From positions 372,001 through 436,000 of the forward strand of contig NZ_BOSI01000003.1 in NCBI RefSeq assembly GCF_018403265.1: a stretch of DNA of 64,000 nucleotides. The letters are read 5' to 3'. Made by a program: the position numbers and the translations under genes. The notes under the pieces were generated by a model. The model had not been told where the DNA came from. It made no database searches and was given only the letters and a program-made list of their open reading frames with translations. Below are positions 8,566 to 16,985 of the stretch, piece after piece (positions within the stretch are counted from its first letter, which is position 1; each line of letters opens with the position of its first letter). This DNA comes from Paenibacillus sp. J31TS4 (GTDB taxonomy: Bacteria > Bacillota > Bacilli > Paenibacillales > NBRC-103111).

Positions 8566-9360
8566 TCAGCCCAAAACCACTCGGTCGTCGGCCAGCTTGT
8601 GGCCGCTGATCTGCTCGAATTCGCCGAGCAGCCGCTCGACGGTCAGGTCATGCTTACGTTCCTGAGGAATGTCGAGGATGATCCGGCCTTTGTCCATCAT
8701 GATGAGCCGGTTGCCGAGGCGGATCGCCTGCTCCATGTTGTGCGTGACCATGAGCGTCGTCAGATTCATCTCCTGCACGATATCCCGCGTCAGCTTGGTG
8801 ATCAGCTCGGCGCGGGCCGGGTCAAGCGCGGCCGTATGCTCGTCGAGCAGCAGAATCTGCGGCTTGGTGAACGTCGCCATCAGCAGGCTGAGCGCCTGCC
8901 GCTCTCCGCCGGACAGCAGGCCGACCTTGGCCCGCAGCCGGTTCTCGAGCCCGATGCCGAGCTTGGCAAGCTGCTCGCGGAACAGGCTTCGCTTGGCTCC
9001 GTTCACGCCGAGGCCGAGGCCGCGGGACTTGCCCCGGGCGTACGCCATGGCCAGGTTCTCTTCGATCGTCATATGCGGCGCCGTTCCGGCCATCGGGTCC
9101 TGAAACACCCGGCCGATCCAGCGGCTCCGCTTGTGCTCCGGCAGATGGTGAATCGCCTTGCCGTCGATCAGGACGTCGCCGGCGTCCGGCTTCATGACGC
9201 CGGAGATGATGTTCATCAGCGTCGATTTGCCGGCGCCGTTGCTCCCGATAACCGTGACGAAATCGCCGGGATTCAGGCGCAGCGTGATGTTCATGAGGGC
9301 GACCTTTTCATCGGGGGTCCCCGGGTTGAACAGGCGGGATACTCGCGATAGCTCCAGCAT
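8566..9360 (-). CDS. ABC transporter ATP-binding protein (TrpXYZ type)
   Basis: The 264-residue protein has Walker A GSNGAGKST, the ABC signature LSGGERQ and Walker B ILLLDEHTA, followed by the switch histidine in VTHN. It powers import through the permease encoded immediately upstream. I start at the ATG giving MLELSRV: it overlaps the permease stop as TAATG and has GGAGGGA at proper distance, whereas a longer frame would add 30 residues inside the permease gene. Set composition (one permease, one ABC subunit, PF04392-type lipoprotein) is that of the putative tryptophan/tyrosine transporters. Confidence 0.92.
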   Translation of the reverse strand: MLELSRVSRLFNPGTPDEKVALMNITLRLNPGDFVTVIGSNGAGKSTLMNIISGVMKPDAGDVLIDGKAIHHLPEHKRSRWIGRVFQDPMAGTAPHMTIEENLAMAYARGKSRGLGLGVNGAKRSLFREQLAKLGIGLENRLRAKVGLLSGGERQALSLLMATFTKPQILLLDEHTAALDPARAELITKLTRDIVQEMNLTTLMVTHNMEQAIRLGNRLIMMDKGRIILDIPQERKHDLTVERLLGEFEQISGHKLADDRVVLG

Positions 9361-10298
9361 TAGAGGCTCCCTCCTCTCTTGGACGAAGCACCTGCGAGAG
9401 ACGCGGTCAGCTCCGACGTCCGTCGCTTCGCCATGTTCCTCTGCTTCCACGCGCGGCGCGTCGTCGGCACGACGAGTGCGATGATAACGATCAGCGCGGT
9501 AATGAGCTTAAGGTCCGATGTCTCAAGCTTGAGCCACTCGGCCCGAAGCGCAAACGCGACGACGATCCGGTAGAGGATCGAGCCGACCACCGCCGCCAGC
9601 GTCGCGAAGAAGATCGTCCGGGCGCCCAGAATCGCTTCCCCGATAATGACCGATGCGAGGCCGATGACGATCATGCCGATGCCCATCGAGATGTCCGCGA
9701 ATCCGGTCTGCTGCGCGATCAGCGATCCCGACAGCGCCACGAGCCCGTTCGACAGGCTGATGCCGATCATCTTGGTCGAATCGGTGTTGGCGCCCAGGCT
9801 GCGGATCATGCGGGCGTTGTCGCCTGTCGCGCGAAGCGCGAGGCCCAGGTCGGTATGAAAGAAGCCGTCAAGCAGCAGCTTGATGATGAACACGACGACG
9901 GCCATGACGGCGATCATCGCCCACGGGTTCGTCAGCGAGGAGACGACCGTGTCCACGCCGAGAAGCGAGATGTTCGGCTTGCCCATAATCCGCATGTTGA
10001 TCGAATACAGGGCGATCATCATCAGAATACCCGACAGGAGACCGTTGATCTTCCCTTTCGTATGAAGAAGCCCCGTGCACGCTCCTGCCGCCATCCCGCC
10101 GAGGAAGCCGGCGAGCGTTGCCAGCAGGGGGGAATAGCCGTGCGAGATCAGAATGGCCGTAATGCCCGCCCCCGTCGTAAAGCTGCCGTCGACGGTCAGG
10201 TCGGGAAAGTCGAGAATCCGAAACGTAATGTAAACGCCGAGCGCCATGAAGGCATAGAGCAAGCCCAGGATGATGGCGCCGGTCAAGGAATCCAGCAT
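9360..10298 (-). CDS. ABC transporter permease (TrpXYZ type)
   Basis: This 312-residue protein has eight to nine hydrophobic segments and the conserved N-terminal stretch MALGVYITFRILDFPDLTVDGS typical of BPD_transp_2 permeases paired with PF04392 binding proteins. It forms the membrane channel of the importer. The start ATG (MLDSLTG) has GGAGGT at seven bases; an earlier in-frame start lacks a site. It overlaps the ATPase gene by one base. The binding-protein gene lies 376 bases upstream behind a hairpin. Confidence 0.9.
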   Translation of the reverse strand: MLDSLTGAIILGLLYAFMALGVYITFRILDFPDLTVDGSFTTGAGITAILISHGYSPLLATLAGFLGGMAAGACTGLLHTKGKINGLLSGILMMIALYSINMRIMGKPNISLLGVDTVVSSLTNPWAMIAVMAVVVFIIKLLLDGFFHTDLGLALRATGDNARMIRSLGANTDSTKMIGISLSNGLVALSGSLIAQQTGFADISMGIGMIVIGLASVIIGEAILGARTIFFATLAAVVGSILYRIVVAFALRAEWLKLETSDLKLITALIVIIALVVPTTRRAWKQRNMAKRRTSELTASLAGASSKRGGSL

Positions 10299-10608
10299 AA
10301 GTCTACCTCCATTCTCCATCGGAACAGCAAGAGCTGTCCGGGGAATTCGCTTCCGGCTGCAAGTGGCGGTCCGCGAACCGCAGTTCCGCTAGGCGGTTCA
10401 TGAACCCCATTGTTGAAAGCCGCTGTCTGTGAATGTTATCTAGGGTGTCGGGAAGTGGAGCGGGGAAGCCTGGCCGAGGCTCCCAGTCTGTCAGCCAAGC
10501 CGGATCGTTTTCAGACCGCGGAACGCCGCTGAGGAAAGCCGGCTGTGCGGTGCGGCCTTCGGGAACCGGCGATGTGCGGCGCCGTCTGCGGGCCCGGCGT
10601 CCGGGAAA

Positions 10609-10644
10609 CAAAAACGGAGTGAACGGTTTGGAGCGTTCACTCCG
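10609..10644 (-). terminator. terminator/attenuator between binding-protein and permease genes
   Basis: An 11-bp perfect stem (CGGAGTGAACG and complement) with an 8-base loop precedes TTTTTG on the minus strand. It lies right after the lipoprotein stop and would let the binding protein be made in excess over the membrane subunits. The remaining 10299-10608 holds no gene or motif that I can support. Confidence 0.85.
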
Positions 10645-10674
10645 CAGCAGCGGGCGGGCCGCCCGCTCATTCTG

Positions 10675-11730
10675 TTATTGGATGATGTTGGTCGCCTTGT
10701 CCTTGACCTGGTTCTTCATCGCATCCGTAACCGTAATGCCGAGGTTGGCCGCCGCCTTCAGGTTGAGGATGAGATCGAGCTTATCCGGGATTGTGACCTT
10801 AAGATCACCCGGCTTCTTGCCGTTCTTCAGCACCTCTACCGCCATCTGGCCAGCCTGGTAGCCGTGGTCGTAATACTTGAATCCGACCGTGGCGAACGCG
10901 CCCTTCTCTACCGTGTCGCGGTCCGCAGAGAAGAACGGGATCTTGTTTTTATTCGCGACCTGAATGATCGAATCGACGCCGTTCACGACCGTGTTGTCCA
11001 GCGTAATGTAGATGGCGTCCGCGCGGCCGACGAGCGACTCGGCGGCCTGCTTCACCTCGGACGTATTCGTCACTGGCGCCTTGACGACCTTGATGCCCTT
11101 GGCGCTAAGCGTTTCCTCGGCCTTCTTGGTCATCAGCACCGCGTTCGGTTCGCCTTCGTTGATGACGACGCCGACCGTCTTCACCTTCGGGAAGTTGCCG
11201 GCGATGAACTCCATCAGCTGCTTGATCGCCTCGGGGTTCGTGTCCGAAGCGCCCGAGATGTTGCCGCCAGGCTTGTCCATGCTCGTGACCAGCTTGGCAT
11301 CAACCGGGTCGGTGACGGCCGCGAACAGGATCGGCGAATTCTTCACCTGCTGGGCGAGTGCCAGCGCCGATGGCGTCGCGATGCCGAGCACGAGGTCGTA
11401 TTTCTTGGAAGCGATCTTCTGGGCGATCGACTGGTTGTTCGGCTGCTCGCCCTGTGCGTTGTTATAGTCGACCTTGAGGTTGTCGCCTTCCTTGATCCCC
11501 GCATCCTTGAGGGCGTCCAGGAAGCCCTTGCGCGTGGCGTCGAGCGACGCGTGTTCCACGATTTGCGAGATGGCGATGCTGTATGACTTGTCACTCGCCC
11601 CTGCCGATGCCGATGGCGATGTGGATGGGCTGGTGCCGCCCTCCGGTGCCGCTCCCTTATTGCCGCAGCCCGCCGCCGTCAACAGAACGGCCGAGAGAAG
11701 CAGCGATAGTCCGATTTTCCCCTTTTTCAC
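10675..11730 (-). CDS. ABC transporter substrate-binding lipoprotein (PF04392, TrpX type)
   Basis: The precursor of about 351 residues starts with a signal peptide ending in a lipobox (LTAAGC) and a Ser/Gly-rich linker, then two Rossmann lobes with the family segments VDYNNAQGEQ, GIATPSALA, TDPVDAKLV and YYDHGYQAGQMA. It captures substrate outside the cell for the permease/ATPase encoded downstream. Related proteins are annotated for tryptophan or tyrosine, but the ligand here is not proven. GTG is the chosen start because AAGGGG lies eight bases upstream; an earlier ATG adds an implausible N-terminus. Confidence 0.9.
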   Translation of the reverse strand: MKKGKIGLSLLLSAVLLTAAGCGNKGAAPEGGTSPSTSPSASAGASDKSYSIAISQIVEHASLDATRKGFLDALKDAGIKEGDNLKVDYNNAQGEQPNNQSIAQKIASKKYDLVLGIATPSALALAQQVKNSPILFAAVTDPVDAKLVTSMDKPGGNISGASDTNPEAIKQLMEFIAGNFPKVKTVGVVINEGEPNAVLMTKKAEETLSAKGIKVVKAPVTNTSEVKQAAESLVGRADAIYITLDNTVVNGVDSIIQVANKNKIPFFSADRDTVEKGAFATVGFKYYDHGYQAGQMAVEVLKNGKKPGDLKVTIPDKLDLILNLKAAANLGITVTDAMKNQVKDKATNIIQ

Positions 11731-11853
11731 ATACAAAACCCCTTCGCAAGCATTTTGATTAATGTGGAACAGATTTAACGCTTTTGCGCGCCAAAGTGTA
11801 GGGCCGCACAAACAGGCCTCCCGGCCGAATGAATTCGCATGCTAGTACCCTCT

Positions 11854-11883
11854 AGTTTAAGGCTCTTCGCCTTTATCCGTCAA
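11854..11883 (-). promoter_or_regulatory. predicted sigma-A promoter of the ABC transporter operon
   Basis: On the minus strand TTGACG is followed after 18 bases by TAAACT. A start near 11847 gives a leader of about 117 bases. No T-box core motif could be matched in it, although trp transporter genes often carry one. Confidence 0.5.
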
Positions 11884-11985
11884 TTGTTAATATTTAAATC
11901 GACCGTTGGTTAGCCGCGTGGGGCGTGCTTTCGGCGTTCTTTTAGCACGATCTCGGTGTGCTTTCAACGGAATCTCAGCGTCTTC

Positions 11986-12043
11986 CTCTCCGTCCGCGGG
12001 ACAAGCCCGGCCGGCCATCGCTGCCCTCTCTCCGTCCGCGGGA
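11986..12043. repeat. short direct repeat in a 490-base gene-free region
   Basis: The 16-mer CTCTCCGTCCGCGGGA occurs at 11986-12001 and 12028-12043. The surrounding region 11884-12370 has no convincing gene. Its last 60 bases lead into the VTC gene and hold a GCCGGCCCTACCGCCGGC hairpin near 12330. Confidence 0.5.
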
Positions 12044-12370
12044 TAGGCCCGCAGACCGTCTCTGCTCACTCTCGTCATGCCTGCAGAGCGTCGCCTGGGC
12101 CGGCAGCGCATGCCCGAACGGGCAGAACCGGTCGCCTTCTTGTAGTTCCGCGAATGGCTCCCCGTTTTGTTCCGCATGCTCCCCGTTTTAAGGAATTGTA
12201 AAACTTTCAGGTTTCCTTCAGGCTTCGCTCAGCGGGAAATCAGCCGGGATCTCTATTCTGAGAAAGCAAGCCGATAAGCGATCGGATCGGACACTGCGTC
12301 CCTTCTTTCCTATGCCTGTCCCGAACGCCGGCCCTACCGCCGGCAGTCTATCAAAGAAAAGAGGTGTGCC

Positions 12371-13084
12371 ATGAACAGCAGGCTGAAATTCCGCCACGAG
12401 CTCAAATTCTTCGTCAACCGGCACCAGTACGCCATTATCCGCCAGCGGCTGAAGCATCTGGTTCAGCAGGATCATAACGCCGGCCCCTCGGGCGATTACC
12501 ACATCCGGAGCCTGTACTTCGACGACATCGACAACAAGGCGCTGCACGAGAAGCTCGGCGGCATCCGCGACCGGATCAAGTACCGGATCCGAATCTACAA
12601 CGGTCAGGACAACGTCATCCACTTCGAGAAAAAAATCAAGCACCGCGACTTCATCGCCAAAGAGAAGGCCTCGATCTCCCGCGCCCTGTACGAGGACATT
12701 CTGGCGGGCCGCTACGACGGCCTCCGGGAGTCGGGAAACCCGCTCCTCGCGGAAATCTACGGGGAGGTGAAGCACAAGCTTCTCCGTCCCAAGGTCATCG
12801 TGGATTACGTCCGCGAGCCGTATGTGAGCCGATACGGCAATGTGCGGATTACCTTCGACAAGGAGCTGCGCACCGGGCTGCACGCCGTCGATATGTTCGA
12901 CCGGCAGCTGAAGCCGGTGCAGGCGATCGACCACAACCTCATCATTCTGGAGGTCAAGTACGACGAATACTTGCCCGAGGCGATCCGGGCCGCGCTCCAG
13001 CTGGAGGGACTGAGCCGGCAGTTCGCGTCCAAGTACGTCATCTGCCGCAAATACTTAAAAACGAATACATGGGAGGATTATTGA
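12371..13084 (+). CDS. VTC-domain polyphosphate polymerase-like protein
   Basis: The 237-residue soluble protein is a VTC domain (PF09359), the triphosphate-tunnel fold that in yeast Vtc4 builds polyphosphate from ATP. Tunnel residues appear in order: YRIRIYN (two Arg) near 75, FEKKIKH (Lys pair) near 86, the NVRITFDKELR segment, ILEVKYD (acidic metal ligand and Lys) near 195 and SRQFASKYVICR near 217. That completeness argues for catalysis. It leads a tight three-gene unit with DUF4956 and CotH genes (gaps of 4 and 17 bases). The start follows AGAGGTG. Activity as a polymerase is inferred, not shown. Confidence 0.88.
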   Translation: MNSRLKFRHELKFFVNRHQYAIIRQRLKHLVQQDHNAGPSGDYHIRSLYFDDIDNKALHEKLGGIRDRIKYRIRIYNGQDNVIHFEKKIKHRDFIAKEKASISRALYEDILAGRYDGLRESGNPLLAEIYGEVKHKLLRPKVIVDYVREPYVSRYGNVRITFDKELRTGLHAVDMFDRQLKPVQAIDHNLIILEVKYDEYLPEAIRAALQLEGLSRQFASKYVICRKYLKTNTWEDY

Positions 13085-13088
13085 TTCA

Positions 13089-13787
13089 ATGAATACGACC
13101 ACTACGGACACCACCAATTTTTCGGATCTTATCCGCAAGTCGGTGCTGAGCAATTTCAACTCCGACATCAGCCTGACGAAGATGCTGCTCACCTTCGCCG
13201 TCGCCTTCGTCATCGGGCTGTTCATCTTCATCCTGTACAGGCGCGTCTTCAGCGGCGTGCTGTATTCCAAAAGCTTCAACGTCTCTCTGATCGGCATGAC
13301 GATGGTCACCGCCATGGTCATCATCGCCATAAACTCCAACCTCGTCCTGTCGCTCGGGATGGTCGGCGCACTGTCCATCGTCCGGTTCCGGACGCCGATC
13401 AAGGATCCGACCGATCTCATCTTCCTGTTCTGGGCGGCGGCCGCAGGGATCGTGACGGGTGCGGGCTTCTTCACCCTCGCCGCGATCGGCTCCGTCGTCG
13501 TCGGCCTCATCCTGTTCTTTTTCATCAAGCGGGTGTCCGTCGAAACGCCATACCTGCTCGTGGTGAACTGCGACAGCGACGTCACCGAGCGCGAGGTGCA
13601 CGCGCAGCTCGACAAGACCGTCAAGCGCTACAACGTCAAGCAAAAAACCGTCTCGGCCGGCAATATCGAGCTGACGCTCGAGCTGCGGCTGCGTGATCAG
13701 GAGGGCGGCTTCGTCAACAACCTGTCCGCTCTCGCCGGGGTAAGGAACGCCGTGCTCATCAGCTACAACGGCGACTATGTATCCTAA
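13089..13787 (+). CDS. DUF4956 membrane protein
   Basis: The 232-residue protein has about four membrane helices between residues 30 and 155 (first TKMLLTFAVAFVIGLFIF, then a SLIGMTMVTAMVIIA segment). Between them is the conserved loop GALSIVRFRTPIKDPTDL, followed by a cytosolic alpha/beta tail of about 75 residues. This matches DUF4956, a family of unknown function found beside VTC and CotH genes. The RFRTP loop is charged and strictly placed, as in a channel or enzyme active site. The ribosome site lies inside the VTC gene end, suggesting coupled translation. Confidence 0.85.
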   Translation: MNTTTTDTTNFSDLIRKSVLSNFNSDISLTKMLLTFAVAFVIGLFIFILYRRVFSGVLYSKSFNVSLIGMTMVTAMVIIAINSNLVLSLGMVGALSIVRFRTPIKDPTDLIFLFWAAAAGIVTGAGFFTLAAIGSVVVGLILFFFIKRVSVETPYLLVVNCDSDVTEREVHAQLDKTVKRYNVKQKTVSAGNIELTLELRLRDQEGGFVNNLSALAGVRNAVLISYNGDYVS

Positions 13788-13804
13788 AGGAGGGGAGAAA
13801 CGAG

Positions 13805-15484
13805 ATGAAAACGAGACGCGCGAGGCTGCTCGCCGGGCTCCTGTGCCTGCTGCTGGCCGCAGGGCTTGCCGGCTGCGGAGATGCCTCCCCGGCCGCCTCG
13901 GGCACCGGCACCGGCGGGTCGTCCCCGGCGGCCGCCTCTGCAGAGGAGAAGCAGCTGGACGAGCAGGTATTCCCCGAGGACAAGGTTATCGACGTGAAGG
14001 TGACGCTCGATCCTGCCGATTTTCAGGATATGCTGGACAATGCAAGCGCCGAGGAGTTCAAGCAGGCGTCGGTCGATTACAACGGCCAGCACTTTGACAA
14101 TATTGCGATCCGGACCAAAGGCAATCTGAGCCTGCGCAGCGTCGTCAGCATGCCGGATTCGGACCGTTACAGCTTCAAGCTGTCATTCGACGAGTACGTG
14201 AACCAGACGATCGGCGGCCTCAGCAAGATCAATCTGAACAACAATTACAGCGACGCCACCTATATGCGCGAATTTCTAAGCTACGAGCTGGCGGAGAAGA
14301 TGGGACTGCCGGTGCCCAAGCATTCGTTCGTCAACCTGTACGTGAACGGCGAGCTGCGCGGCTGCTATCTGGCGGTCGAGCAGGTGGGGGAGTCCTATCT
14401 GGAGCGGTATTTCGGGAATGCTGTGGGGGCCCTCTACAAGGGTGTCATGACGGGCAGCGGCAGCGACCTGAAGTGGCTCGGCGACGACTTCAGCTTGTAC
14501 ACTGGCCTGAAGAAAAAATCGAAGGGCAACAAGAACGACGAATTGCTGCAAATGATCGAGGAGCTGAACAACGGCGGCGATTACGAGAAGGTGCTCGATG
14601 TGGAGGGAGCGCTCAAGTATGTCGCGCTGAACGTGCTCACCAACAACACGGACAGCTATATCGGGGGCAACAAGCAGAACTATTACCTCTACGAGAACAA
14701 AGGTGTGTTCTCCGTCCTCCCCTGGGACTACAATATGGCGTTCGGCGGGCTGGGCGGTGGCGGCGGCTACAGCCTCCTGATCGACGAGCCTACCCAGGGT
14801 GCGGTGGCGGACCGCCCGCTCGTTGCGAAGCTGTTGGCCGTGGATACCTATAAGGAGAAGTACCACACGATCCTAAAGGAAGCGATAGAGGGCTTCCTAG
14901 CAAGCGATGCGTTCCAAGCCAGCGTCGACCGGCTGTCGAAGCTGATCTCGGCATCGGTCGAGAACGATCCAACCGCTTTCTACACCTATGAGCAGTACCA
15001 GCAGGCGGTGAAGCAGCTGGTAACGATCAATACGACGGCGGTGCAGGCGATTGCCAAGCAGCTGGACGGGAAGTCGCCATCGTCGGGCGACGGCTCCGGC
15101 AGCGGCGGGGGCATGGGCCCCGGCGGCATGGGCGGCGGGCGCGGCAATCGCGGCCAGGCCCCCGTGCAGGGCGGTGCCAACGCCCAGGGCGGCATCGCCG
15201 CACCCGGCGCTCAGGCGCCCGCCGATGCGCAGGGCGGCGCCAGCGCCCAAGGCGGCATCGCTGCGCCCGGCGCTCAGGCGCCCGCCAACGCGCAGGGCGG
15301 CTTCGGCGGCATGGGCGGCATGCTGCCCCCGGGCGGCGACCGCGGCGGGCCGGGCGGCTTCGGCGGGCAAACCGCTGCCCAGAGCCAGGGCAGCGTCCCG
15401 GAAGCGGTCACCGCCGGCGTCTCGCTGCTCGTCCTGCTGCTCGCCTGCGTGTTCGTGGCGTTGTTCCGCAGGAAGCGCCTCTAG
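13805..15484 (+). CDS. CotH-kinase family lipoprotein with Gly-rich tail and C-terminal membrane helix
   Basis: This 559-residue exported protein has a lipobox ending at Cys24 (LAAGLAGC). A CotH kinase domain covers roughly residues 55-420, with RTKGNLSLRS, KINLNNNYSD, LYVNGELRGCYLAVEQV, NNTDSYIGGNKQNYYLYEN and LPWDYNMAFG, the last holding the presumed metal-binding Asp. CotH of B. subtilis phosphorylates coat proteins. A low-complexity Gly/Ala/Pro/Gln region (about 425-530) with a duplicated 20-residue unit leads to a C-terminal membrane helix and basic tail (LFRRKRL). Having both a lipid anchor and a C-terminal helix is odd. AAGGAGGGG precedes the ATG, and a terminator follows. Confidence 0.88.
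   Translation: MKTRRARLLAGLLCLLLAAGLAGCGDASPAASGTGTGGSSPAAASAEEKQLDEQVFPEDKVIDVKVTLDPADFQDMLDNASAEEFKQASVDYNGQHFDNIAIRTKGNLSLRSVVSMPDSDRYSFKLSFDEYVNQTIGGLSKINLNNNYSDATYMREFLSYELAEKMGLPVPKHSFVNLYVNGELRGCYLAVEQVGESYLERYFGNAVGALYKGVMTGSGSDLKWLGDDFSLYTGLKKKSKGNKNDELLQMIEELNNGGDYEKVLDVEGALKYVALNVLTNNTDSYIGGNKQNYYLYENKGVFSVLPWDYNMAFGGLGGGGGYSLLIDEPTQGAVADRPLVAKLLAVDTYKEKYHTILKEAIEGFLASDAFQASVDRLSKLISASVENDPTAFYTYEQYQQAVKQLVTINTTAVQAIAKQLDGKSPSSGDGSGSGGGMGPGGMGGGRGNRGQAPVQGGANAQGGIAAPGAQAPADAQGGASAQGGIAAPGAQAPANAQGGFGGMGGMLPPGGDRGGPGGFGGQTAAQSQGSVPEAVTAGVSLLVLLLACVFVALFRRKRL
15182..15301 (+). repeat. 60-bp in-frame tandem duplication inside the CotH gene
   Basis: Two nearly identical 60-base units encode AQGGIAAPGAQAPA followed by D/N-AQGG. 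They lie in the low-complexity linker and probably change its length between strains. Confidence 0.8.
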
Positions 15485-15511
15485 CCGCCGCACTTCCTTC
15501 CCTCCTTCAAC

Positions 15512-15536
15512 AGGCCGCGGGCTCCGCGGCCTTTTT
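15512..15536 (+). terminator. Rho-independent terminator of the VTC-DUF4956-CotH operon
   Basis: AGGCCGCGG and its complement enclose a 3-base loop and are followed by TTTTTG on the plus strand, 28 bases after the CotH stop. Confidence 0.9.
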
Positions 15537-15676
15537 GTTACGCCGTCCGCCGTTTGCGCAAGGAGTTGCCGCCCTCCCCCGCGAATTAGGTACGGGACTA
15601 GCCGGGGACAGCCCCGCGGCATGCCGCGGACTGCCCTCGGCAGGAAACCACTCCCCTTAAGGAAGGAAGCTGCCCT

Positions 15677-16123
15677 ATGCCTAGTCAGGAACCCGCCATT
15701 GTCGAGCTGCCCGAGCTGCATCTGATCGGCCTCTCCGTTACGTCGGTCCATTCCCGGCACGATCCGGACCGGGTGGCGGCGATGAAGCGGGAGTTTTTCG
15801 AGCGCCGCGGCGAAATCCCGAATCCACTCCATCCCGATCGCTACATCAGCCCGCACTTCAGCACCAGCGTCCTCTTTACTTACTTGATCTGCATGGAGGT
15901 GTCCGAGCTGTCCGCCATCCCCGAAGGCATGCTCGGCTTCACTGTCCCGGCACGTCGCTATGTGGGGACGAAGTCCCCGACCGACCCTTACCTCGTCATT
16001 CACAATTATTTGCGGGCAAACGGCCTACAAGCGGACCCCAAAAGCCTCGCCCTTGAGGTTTACTCGTTCGCGAACCCGGAATGGCCCGCCGAAACGGACG
16101 TGTACGTCCCGCTGCTTGGCTAA
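15677..16123 (+). CDS. GyrI-like/effector-binding domain protein
   Basis: This 148-residue protein fits the stand-alone GyrI-like (AraC_E_bind) fold: an N-terminal strand ELHLIGLSV, a central LFTYLICMEVSEL strand, the segment GMLGFTVPARRYVG and the C-terminal ALEVYSFANPEWPAETDVYVPL, with the acidic and aromatic ligand positions of the family. No DNA-binding domain is present. Relatives bind small hydrophobic or cationic molecules, but the ligand here is unknown. The start has GGAAGGAAG. It is monocistronic. Confidence 0.8.
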   Translation: MPSQEPAIVELPELHLIGLSVTSVHSRHDPDRVAAMKREFFERRGEIPNPLHPDRYISPHFSTSVLFTYLICMEVSELSAIPEGMLGFTVPARRYVGTKSPTDPYLVIHNYLRANGLQADPKSLALEVYSFANPEWPAETDVYVPLLG

Positions 16124-16235
16124 CCGGACGAGGACGGACCTCTGCCGATCCGGTGCGGGAGCCCGCCCTGCTCTTCCTGCGGCCCTCTCCAGCCCGCCAT
16201 AGCCGGGCGGAACCTGCGGCCGGACACAGGAACGC

Positions 16236-16278
16236 GAACAAGCCGCCCATCAACCTGTCGGTTGGGGGCGGCTTGTTC
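16236..16278. terminator. hairpin between convergent genes
   Basis: GAACAAGCCGCCC and its exact complement flank a 17-base loop. No long U-tract follows on either strand, so termination is plausible rather than certain. Confidence 0.55.
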
Positions 16279-16325
16279 TCCCGTCGTCACTTCGGCTGAC
16301 GCTTTAGGCGGCTGCGGACAAGGGG

Positions 16326-16556
16326 TTAGGCATTCACGTCCTTGCGCTTAGGCCTGCTCGTGCTGCTGGTATTATCGAGCGGCGGCAGCATCCTGGTTCC
16401 GGGGGCCATGGAGGACTGGCAAATGTGGCAGGTCGGCGTGTCCTCGAATGCAAAGTCGGCACGCATCCAGCCTTTGCACGTATCGTTGGAGCAAGACCAA
16501 ATGGCAGTCTCTACCTCCTGCAGTTCCTCTTCCGTCCTTTTGCGGGAAAACATCAT
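16326..16556 (-). CDS. YdjO-like cold-inducible zinc-ribbon protein
   Basis: The small (76-residue) protein has a Cys4 zinc ribbon (WSCSNDTCKGWM, then CHICQSS) and the motif GTRMLPPL near the C-terminus. This matches the B. subtilis YdjO family annotated as cold-inducible. It directly follows the cold-shock protein gene on the same strand, which supports a cold-linked role, but a terminator lies between them. Two adjacent ATG codons follow GGAAGGAGGCGGAGG; either could be used. Its molecular function is unknown. Confidence 0.85.
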   Translation of the reverse strand: MMFSRKRTEEELQEVETAIWSCSNDTCKGWMRADFAFEDTPTCHICQSSMAPGTRMLPPLDNTSSTSRPKRKDVNA

Positions 16557-16572
16557 TCCTCCGCCTCCTTCC

Positions 16573-16612
16573 TAAAGAAAAAACTGTCCTTAACCCAGGT
16601 TAAGGACAGTTT
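16573..16612 (-). terminator. Rho-independent terminator of the cold-shock gene
   Basis: AAACTGTCCTTAACC and its near-complement flank a short loop. On the minus strand the stem is followed by TTTTTCTTT. Confidence 0.9.
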
Positions 16613-16638
16613 ACGCTCGCTGAAGAGAATGTTGCTTC

Positions 16639-16839
16639 TTACAGCTTAACTACGTTTTCGGCTTGCGGGCCGCGGTTGCCTTGTACCACGTTGAACTCAA
16701 CGCGTTGGCCTTCGTCCAGCGATTTGAAGCCGTCGCCAACGATAGCGGAGAAGTGTACGAATACGTCGCTTCCGCCTTCTACCTCGATGAAGCCAAAGCC
16801 TTTCTCTGCGTTAAACCATTTCACTGTACCTGTTTGCAT
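16639..16839 (-). CDS. cold-shock protein (CspA/CspB family)
   Basis: This 66-residue OB-fold RNA chaperone has RNP1 KGFGFI near residue 14 and RNP2 VFVHF near residue 26, with the full-length family ending QAENVVKL. It binds single-stranded RNA and DNA, melts secondary structure and acts as an antiterminator in the cytosol. The chosen ATG follows TTGGAGGT; the longer in-frame start overlaps that site. A leader of about 140 bases carrying a large hairpin precedes the gene, typical of cold-shock mRNAs. Confidence 0.96.
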   Translation of the reverse strand: MQTGTVKWFNAEKGFGFIEVEGGSDVFVHFSAIVGDGFKSLDEGQRVEFNVVQGNRGPQAENVVKL

Positions 16840-16896
16840 GTGTGTTACCTCCAATTTGGTTTATACATGACCTCTTTATTTCACCAGAAAATAAAT

Positions 16897-16957
16897 AATT
16901 CACATATTGCACAAGGTTACCTATTCCAAAACAATAACCCTCTGCAATATGTGAATT
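16897..16957 (-). promoter_or_regulatory. 15-bp inverted repeat in the cold-shock mRNA leader
   Basis: AATTCACATATTGCA at 16897-16911 is an exact complement of 16943-16957, with a 31-base spacer. It lies in the predicted 5' UTR, 57 bases before the start codon. The AT-rich stem is suited to temperature-dependent folding, but it could also be a protein operator. Confidence 0.75.
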
Positions 16958-16985
16958 CAGGTCAGGTCTTATTTCGATTATCTAA

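Noticed and set aside
11731-11850. T-box leader before the TrpX-type gene
   Set aside because: The leader is only about 117 bases and no AGGGTGGNACCGCG core is present; a weak resemblance (GAGGGTACTAGCATGCG) is not enough.
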